DNA of 64,000 nucleotides from Boesenbergia rotunda (Eukaryota; Streptophyta; Magnoliopsida; Zingiberales; Zingiberaceae): positions 261,077 to 325,076 of the forward strand of contig JAGFNQ010000852.1 of assembly GCA_024364735.1 (NCBI GenBank), written 5' to 3'. The notes beneath the pieces were generated by a model, which saw only the letters and a program-made list of their open reading frames with translations, had not been told where the DNA came from and searched no databases. Made by a program: the position numbers and the translations under genes. Within the stretch, counting starts at the first letter, position 1; each line of letters begins with the position of its first letter. Below are positions 58,196 through 64,000 of this stretch, in pieces.

Positions 58196-59490
58196 TTAGG
58201 ATTTGGCATCTGTTAAAGTGATGGGGTCTCTTTTTTCATCCATATCATCTCCATCAATTTTTTCTTTTCTCTGGTCCACACAATCAGGTTCTTGTACAAA
58301 TTTGTTACCCTCTATTTTGCAAATTTGTGTCTTGCTCTGCTTTTCTTTAAGTAATAGCTGGAGCCACACTAAACTATCAATTGGAGTATCCTTGTAATCA
58401 TACCGACTTCGGTCATGTCCTCTCCTACTTCTTGTTCTACAAGCTACTGGTTCAGGATGATGATCAACTACAGGATCACTTGATTGAGCCTCCATGATTT
58501 TATTTTCAATTATTGCGAGTAATTCTTTCACCCTTTCATTTAGACACATGCTCTCCAATGATAGCACCCTAATTCGGTTTTCTTTGTTAATGCAGTTATA
58601 ACATTCTTTATCACTTTGCCTTCTAATTTTTGTGTCATCTTGTGATGTCTCCATTGGGCATGAAATGTAATCACCGATATCAAGGTTCTCAACTAATGAT
58701 TTTTTTATATTTTAGATAGTGATTAGTTCAATCATAACCTTTCAAATAACAAATAAACAAATGTTAAAAACTCTGTATAAACATAAATTAGGGGACAATT
58801 TTGAATATTTACCTTTTTCAGGTAAGACTTGGTCGACCAAGGTCTTCACCTTACTAATATGTAAAGGAATATTGTTTCACTTATTTATTCGGGCTTCTTC
58901 AATATTGTATGATTTTTGAATTGGAACGTGCTCCAAAAATCATATCTAATTTAACATACCAAGTGTTACATATTCATAAATGTCCGCAAAATATTATAAA
59001 ATTTAACATCAAAAATAAACTCACTGTTGAAAGACTAGCATATTCCTTAGGCAAGGGAGGGTGGTGTTGGTGTGATATTTTTGAGTTGATGAAGATATGC
59101 CCCTAATCTTAAGTAATTGTGGAGCTATAAATTGATGGATAACTTCAACCCAGTTGAATCTAATAAAATTATCATAATCATCTACTATATTTACAAGACC
59201 TAAAGGGATCTTATATATACTAGACGAAAATAAGACACAATCAAATATATATAAAATGTAGAATTTACAAAATAATATAACATCATCATCTATTTCAACA
59301 TTATTGATATATTATTTAAGTAACTCTTCAATTCTTATTATAATATGTTGTTTTTCTTTTGAGAAGTGAGATATAGATCACCCGATATTTTAGTTGAATT
59401 AATAGGAACCGAAACACCTCGGTATGCAATACCAACTAACAAAGAAACATCTCTTCTGGTGAACGCAACCGGTATATCTGAAAAAACATA
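58196..59490 (-). pseudogene. plant mobile domain-like transposon ORF, broken
   Basis: On the minus strand, from about 59490: DIPVAFTRRDVSLLVGIAYR (fits FTREDVSLILGLP-type starts), then, after a frameshift, FCKFYILYIFDCVLFSSSIY, KIPLGLVNIVDDYDNFIRFN and WVEVIHQF. This order matches plant mobile domain/DUF1985-like ORFs carried by Mutator-like and other elements. Further along, an open 152-residue frame (58196-58654) is hydrophilic and charged, with a Cys/Arg-rich middle (CRTRSRRGHDRSRYD). Stops and frame changes separate the parts. No Ulp1 protease catalytic triad was found. Confidence 0.55.
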
Positions 59491-59514
59491 AATGATTAGT
59501 TATCTTCGACAAGA

Positions 59515-59705
59515 TAGACCTGACATGGGATCATTTCAGGCCCAAAGAGGGCCTAAAATGAGTTCATACCAGGCAGAGGGCCTGATATGGGATCATATCA
59601 GGCCTAAAGAGGGCCTAATATGTGATCATTTCAGGCCTACGTTGGACCTAATATGAGATCATGTCATGCCCTCTTTGGGTCTGATAAGCTTTTGTATTAG
59701 GCCCT
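59515..59705. repeat. palindromic GGCCTGATAT repeat cluster, right
   Basis: Five or six copies of a unit near 43 bases (gggcctgatatgggatcata tcaggcctaaaga). Each is close to a palindrome around gatc. It resembles the left cluster at 45936-46335. Confidence 0.75.
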
Positions 59706-60032
59706 TTATATCTTTATTTTATCTTACTACTTAATACTTTATGTTTAAAATTCACAACTATAAGCTGTACATTAGAATCTAAAGGTTTGGGAAGTTGAAT
59801 CCCAATTTTGAAATATATTGGCCAATATTCTAGGGATATGTTATAATTCTTGTATGTCTAAGAAAATTTTGAAGGGGGGTTGTTTGATCTTCGTTATGTG
59901 TTGATCATGTAAAATTGTGCATGTTTGAAAAAACTGTTAAAGTGACCTAAAACACTGCACAAATATAATTTTTGTCTAATATCAACTAAAGCCTACAAGT
60001 TGTAAATATTAAAATTTATTAAGGTCCAAATC
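59706..60032. other. flank of the right palindromic cluster, no gene
   Basis: AT-rich spacer up to the TSD caaac (60033-60037) of the solo LTR. Confidence 0.4.
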
Positions 60033-60037
60033 CAAAC

Positions 60038-62852
60038 TGTTAAATCCGGCACGTTCGACCAGGTCCCGGTAATTTTTGGAGGATTACCGGATATGTTCCG
60101 GGGCTTCCGAGTCCTTGGACACAAATTTAGGGATCAAAAGTTAATAAGACAAACAGTTACAAGGACCAAAATGTAATAAAATAAATAGTTACAAGGGCTA
60201 TAGTGTATATAACCTTAAGCCCTAGGGGTGTTCTTGCGATTAGGCTGAAAATGCCTGGACTAAATTGCAAAATGCCCACACTTATATACCTTGACCTAAC
60301 TCTCATTCAGCCTACTCCTCCACAGCCGATCGCGCGCCTCCCTTTCTTTCCTCTCCTCTCGCGAACCAGCCGCAGACGACTTCCCCACGCGCGACGCCGT
60401 CCTCTCTTGATCCACAGCCGACGATCCGTCTCCTCCACACGAAGCCGGCGAGCTCAAGGCCGACGACTTCCTTTCTCTCTCGGCCGCGCGCACTCGACGC
60501 CGGAGCCCCAATCATCTCTACTTTTCGACGGGTTCTTCTTCGATTTCCGGCGTCTACTCATCTTGCATCACGGTGAGTGTAGTTCCGATTCGAGTTTGTG
60601 ATTGAGATCTTTGTACAGAACAAGGGATAGGGACTAGCGTGAGGATTTCATCTAAGTTGGTGGTTTTGATTTGTTCGGCTGGAGTAGGAATTGGAGGAGA
60701 ACAGTGGTGCGTTGCAGCCCCTGGAATTGGAGTTTTTCAGATTGGGTTCCTGCCGTGGAGAGCTGCTCCGGGCTCAGGTAAGGAGATGTGTTGGGTTCTA
60801 ATTGAATTGCTAAGTGGATGATATGGCTGCGATTGGAGCTGATTCATGTTTTCGGTTTGGGATGACCTTGTGGATTGAGTTCTCTTTGGTCTGTGATTTG
60901 TAGGTTTATTCTATTTGTGCTGTGAGGTTCCTGTGAGCAGCTGGTGAGGTTAGGTTTCAGCCCTTTTTGTTATGCGCCACCTCACTGTGTGAGTGGGAGC
61001 TTCTACCGTGGAGTTTGCTTGGCTCAGGTAAAGGTTAATTGGAGATTTAAACCTAATAACCTAATCTTGATGAGGTTGAATTGGAAATAAACCCTAACTC
61101 TTAATTACGCATGTAATTAGGAACCTTTCATTTAATTAGAGGTAATTAAATGGAAAGGGAATGATTAGGTTAACCCTGGTTTAGTTTAGTGATTAATTAG
61201 CTAGCTATCATTTGTATAATAGCTAATTAAATAAATCCTTGATACAGGAGCTTGATTGACTTATTATCGGCGGGTGGTTCTATCGTGTTTGATACGAATT
61301 TCCACTCTTGGAGGCGGGTACCCTTTGACTTATCTCTTATGATATTGTCATTTTGTTATGCATAGACTGTTATAGATATCAATAAGATTATACGCTATCC
61401 CTGTTTATTATGCCTGTTCTGGATACTTGTTGTTTATCCCTGAGTTATTATGCCTGTTCTGGATACATGTGGTTTATCCCTGAGTTATTATGTTGTAGTT
61501 CCATACAGTCTCAGGTATTGTCATATCTATATGTATGCTTAGAGATCGTGTTGTACCTCTTGCATTTGACCTTGAGGGATCTGTAGTTTCCAGCCAGTAT
61601 ACCTTGTAGGTTGCCTGTATTTCCTGTTATAGGATTTCAGACTGAGACTTAGTATACTGAGGACTTGGGGAGGGAGGTATGTGTAGCTATCATACACCAT
61701 CCTTGCATTGTTGCATGCCGGCGATTAGCGACTCCCTTGTGGTTGAGCCTAATCGTCTTCCGGCACATGATATTCACACACGGCCACTCATGGGTTAGTG
61801 GATACCGCTGGGTGTGTGCATTTGCTCTGTATTGCTCCGCTCGTCCGCTCAGGAGTAATGGTTTCGGAGCGTGGTAGCAAGCAGGGATCCCTTCTCTACC
61901 CATAGACCAGAGAAGATGAGAGAGATATCTCCCCCATATATACATGGGGCGGAGCGATAGCTCCACCAGCATCCTGTCCTCTCGGTCACTCAGGAGCAGT
62001 GATGGCAGAGTGCGGACAGTGTCACAGCTCTACCCACTCGGCCGACACAGTATCGCCTGTCTCGGTGGGTTGACTGGAGTTAGGGGGTGACCATGGCATT
62101 GCACCATGTGCATATTTTGCATCGTGCATTGTTTGCTGCACTTGATTTCTGCACTTGCTTGACATGCATATTCTGGAGACTTGTTATCTGAGATTATATG
62201 TCTATTGATATTCCCTTGGTACTTATTACCCTCTTTTCAGGTTAGATGGATTCTGGTATGTATCTACCTCAGTATTTTCAGTACCAGTATTTTCCTATTG
62301 TTGATATGAGACTGTATCAGCGGAACTCTTATTGTAGTATAACTTTCTATGCATATCTGTTGGGTATTCGCTGAGCTATGGACTCACCCCGTTGCCATAC
62401 ATTTTATTCCAGGATGATGTCTGCCAGGAGATCCCTAGCAGCCAGTCCCCAGCTCCAGAGGAGCTCTGCTTGGTTTTATTTTACGTTGTTTTGCTTATGG
62501 ACCCTATGTTATATACTTTGCTTCCGTTGTCATGTTTCGAACATGTATTCATGTTTTATTCGATGGTATTGTACTTTTGAGTCCTATGTTGGACTTCGTG
62601 GGATTTCGGCTTTGTTCCTGCCCCCTGGCAGCTCAGGTGAGTTCGTATTTTGGTTTTACGACGGTTATAGTTATATACCTATTATTTTCTACATAGATTT
62701 GAGGCCTGAGGCCATTTAACTGCGTGGTTGTACAAATATATATATTGTGTGTGGTTTAGATATTGTGTGTTTGTGTAAATTGTCCGCCGGACAGGGGAGG
62801 TGTTGTCCGATTCTCTATTGGATCAGCGGCTCCAGTGTCTCGGGGCGTGACA
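60038..62852 (+). mobile_element. solo LTR of the 3 kb family, TSD caaac
   Basis: 2815 bp from tgttaaatccgg to cggggcgtgaca, with caaac at 60033-60037 and 62853-62857. Shares with 5416-8394 long blocks such as ggaggcgggtaccctttgac (61310-61330), gcattgcaccatgtgcatat (62096-62115) and the TGTCCGCCGGACA word (62780-62792). Open frames inside (60203-60601, 62378-62719) are not conserved as proteins between copies. No internal domain. Confidence 0.88.
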
Positions 62853-62857
62853 CAAAC

Positions 62858-64000
62858 TTATTAAGCTTTTTCAAATCAAGATGTAATTTTTTTTGAATAT
62901 ATGTACCAACAGTGTTGTTTTGACGAAAACCCTAAGCAGTGATGAGTTTTTAAGAAGGTAAACATGTTGATGATATCATACCTTTGTGGATAATAATAAA
63001 TAAGAGCCTAAAATACCCGTAACACTTTTTTCCGCTATTATGAAAGGAGAGTATTATCGAAAACCCTAAACGTTTCATTGGAGAGAGCTGATCAGTGTGG
63101 ATTTTCACGGAAACCCTTAACGTCGCCTGAGGGACATACGAAGAGAGTTGCGTAGGGTTTGGGTGGAGGAATACTCTCCCAACTAAAACACAGCTACAGA
63201 TTTTTGCTAACGGAGTGTTAAGCAAATGATTGCCCGCGTTGAGAGAGGAAAGGGAGAAAAGGAGAAATATTTTGATTCAATCATCATCCGAATCATTAAA
63301 TTTTATTTTTAAATCGAGCATAATAAAAGTGGTTCAGATGTCTTTGAAAATAAAGTATGAAAAGGGAAGGTTGACTGAAGGGATAGAAGGGGAATATAAA
63401 AAATTTATTTGTGTCATTTAGTAAAAATAAAATAATGATATAGTTTTTGATAAATATAAAATATCACATACACCTTTTTGATAAATTACTGTTTTGATAA
63501 TTTATTTTTTTCACACCAGCTTGTCTGCTGTTTTTCCATACTATAATTTCCTACTCAGTTGACAAAGCTACGTTTCCTTCCTTCCCCTTTTCTCTCTCCT
63601 ACTTGGCTTAGAGAAAAAGAGATGGCCGACAGGATCGAACCACCCTTTTTGATCATTTGTCCAAGTTATCTCGTAGGATTGTCATTGTCTAACCAACTGT
63701 GTCTGGTTTTCTATAGCTATGTGTGTAATACTATGAAAATGTGAAAAAATAAATAAATAAATAAATTATATATCGATAGTGGATATAAATTGTTTTGAAT
63801 TGCTTTCAACTTTCAAGAATCAATTTGCAAGTGTGAGATGACAGGAAAAAACATAACCTATTTAGGTGTGTTTTCTAAGACTACAGAGAATCTAACATAG
63901 CTCTTGAGGTAATAGTGCAATGACAAAATATCTTTTTAGATATTTCATGATGGAGTCTCAGTTTTGATGAATTAATGAATGAATTTTTTTTAATGGGTGA
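62858..64000. other. right end of the window, no gene recognised
   Basis: AT-rich sequence. The small frames at 62950-63225, 63230-63421 and 63559-63744 have no recognised domain or plausible splice context. Confidence 0.4.

Noticed and set aside
60203..60601. 132-residue Arg/Pro-rich frame in the solo LTR
   Set aside because: Lies in the GC-rich part of a 3 kb LTR; not conserved as protein in the 5416 copy.
1..64000. CRISPR-like arrays
   Set aside because: The many tandem repeats (30, 33, 67, 86, 333 bp) lack unique spacers and lie in plant retroelements.

Overview
The window is nuclear DNA of a flowering plant, probably a monocot. The evidence is plant AHL and CHX genes with GC-rich coding sequence, a nuclear-type tRNA, and dense nested LTR retrotransposons, MITEs and SINEs. 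No bacterial, organellar or CRISPR features were seen. All boundaries below were read by eye from TG...CA ends, target-site duplications (TSDs) and translated motifs.

Bases 1-31120 are one Ty3/gypsy (Tat/Retand-like) element whose 5' LTR is cut by the window edge. Its decayed gag, protease, RT/RNase H and integrase are followed by an array of about 25 stem-loop units and an antisense gene with a visible TATA box and intron. Later insertions broke it up: a solo LTR in protease (TSD aggag), a 3 kb solo LTR in RNase H (TSD gtacc), the same 3 kb LTR family reversed in the antisense gene (itself carrying a 3.65 kb gag-only element, TSD cccaa), and a non-autonomous copia-type element at the antisense gene's splice acceptor (TSD ctctg). 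The gypsy element sits in a satellite with a period of about 333 bp (31121-32690).

Bases 33357-44015 hold the host genes, all on the plus strand: three tandem AHL genes (AT-hook plus PPC domain; nuclear regulators) and a three-exon CHX cation/H+ antiporter of 800 residues. Between them lie a hAT-like MITE, a solo LTR related to the big gypsy element, and a short retroposed unit made of a complete tRNA gene fused to a SINE. A second copy of that SINE lies at 45104-45353 with a perfect 17-bp TSD.

Bases 45.9-59.7 kb look like an old Mutator-like element: a broken transposase on the plus strand, a plant-mobile-domain-like ORF on the minus strand, and clusters of palindromic GGCCTGATAT repeats near both ends. 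It was split by a 6.7 kb non-autonomous copia element (TSD ccatg) that carries gag and a second transposon-type ORF but no pol. A further solo LTR of the 3 kb family lies at 60038-62852 (TSD caaac). The last 1.1 kb has no recognisable gene.
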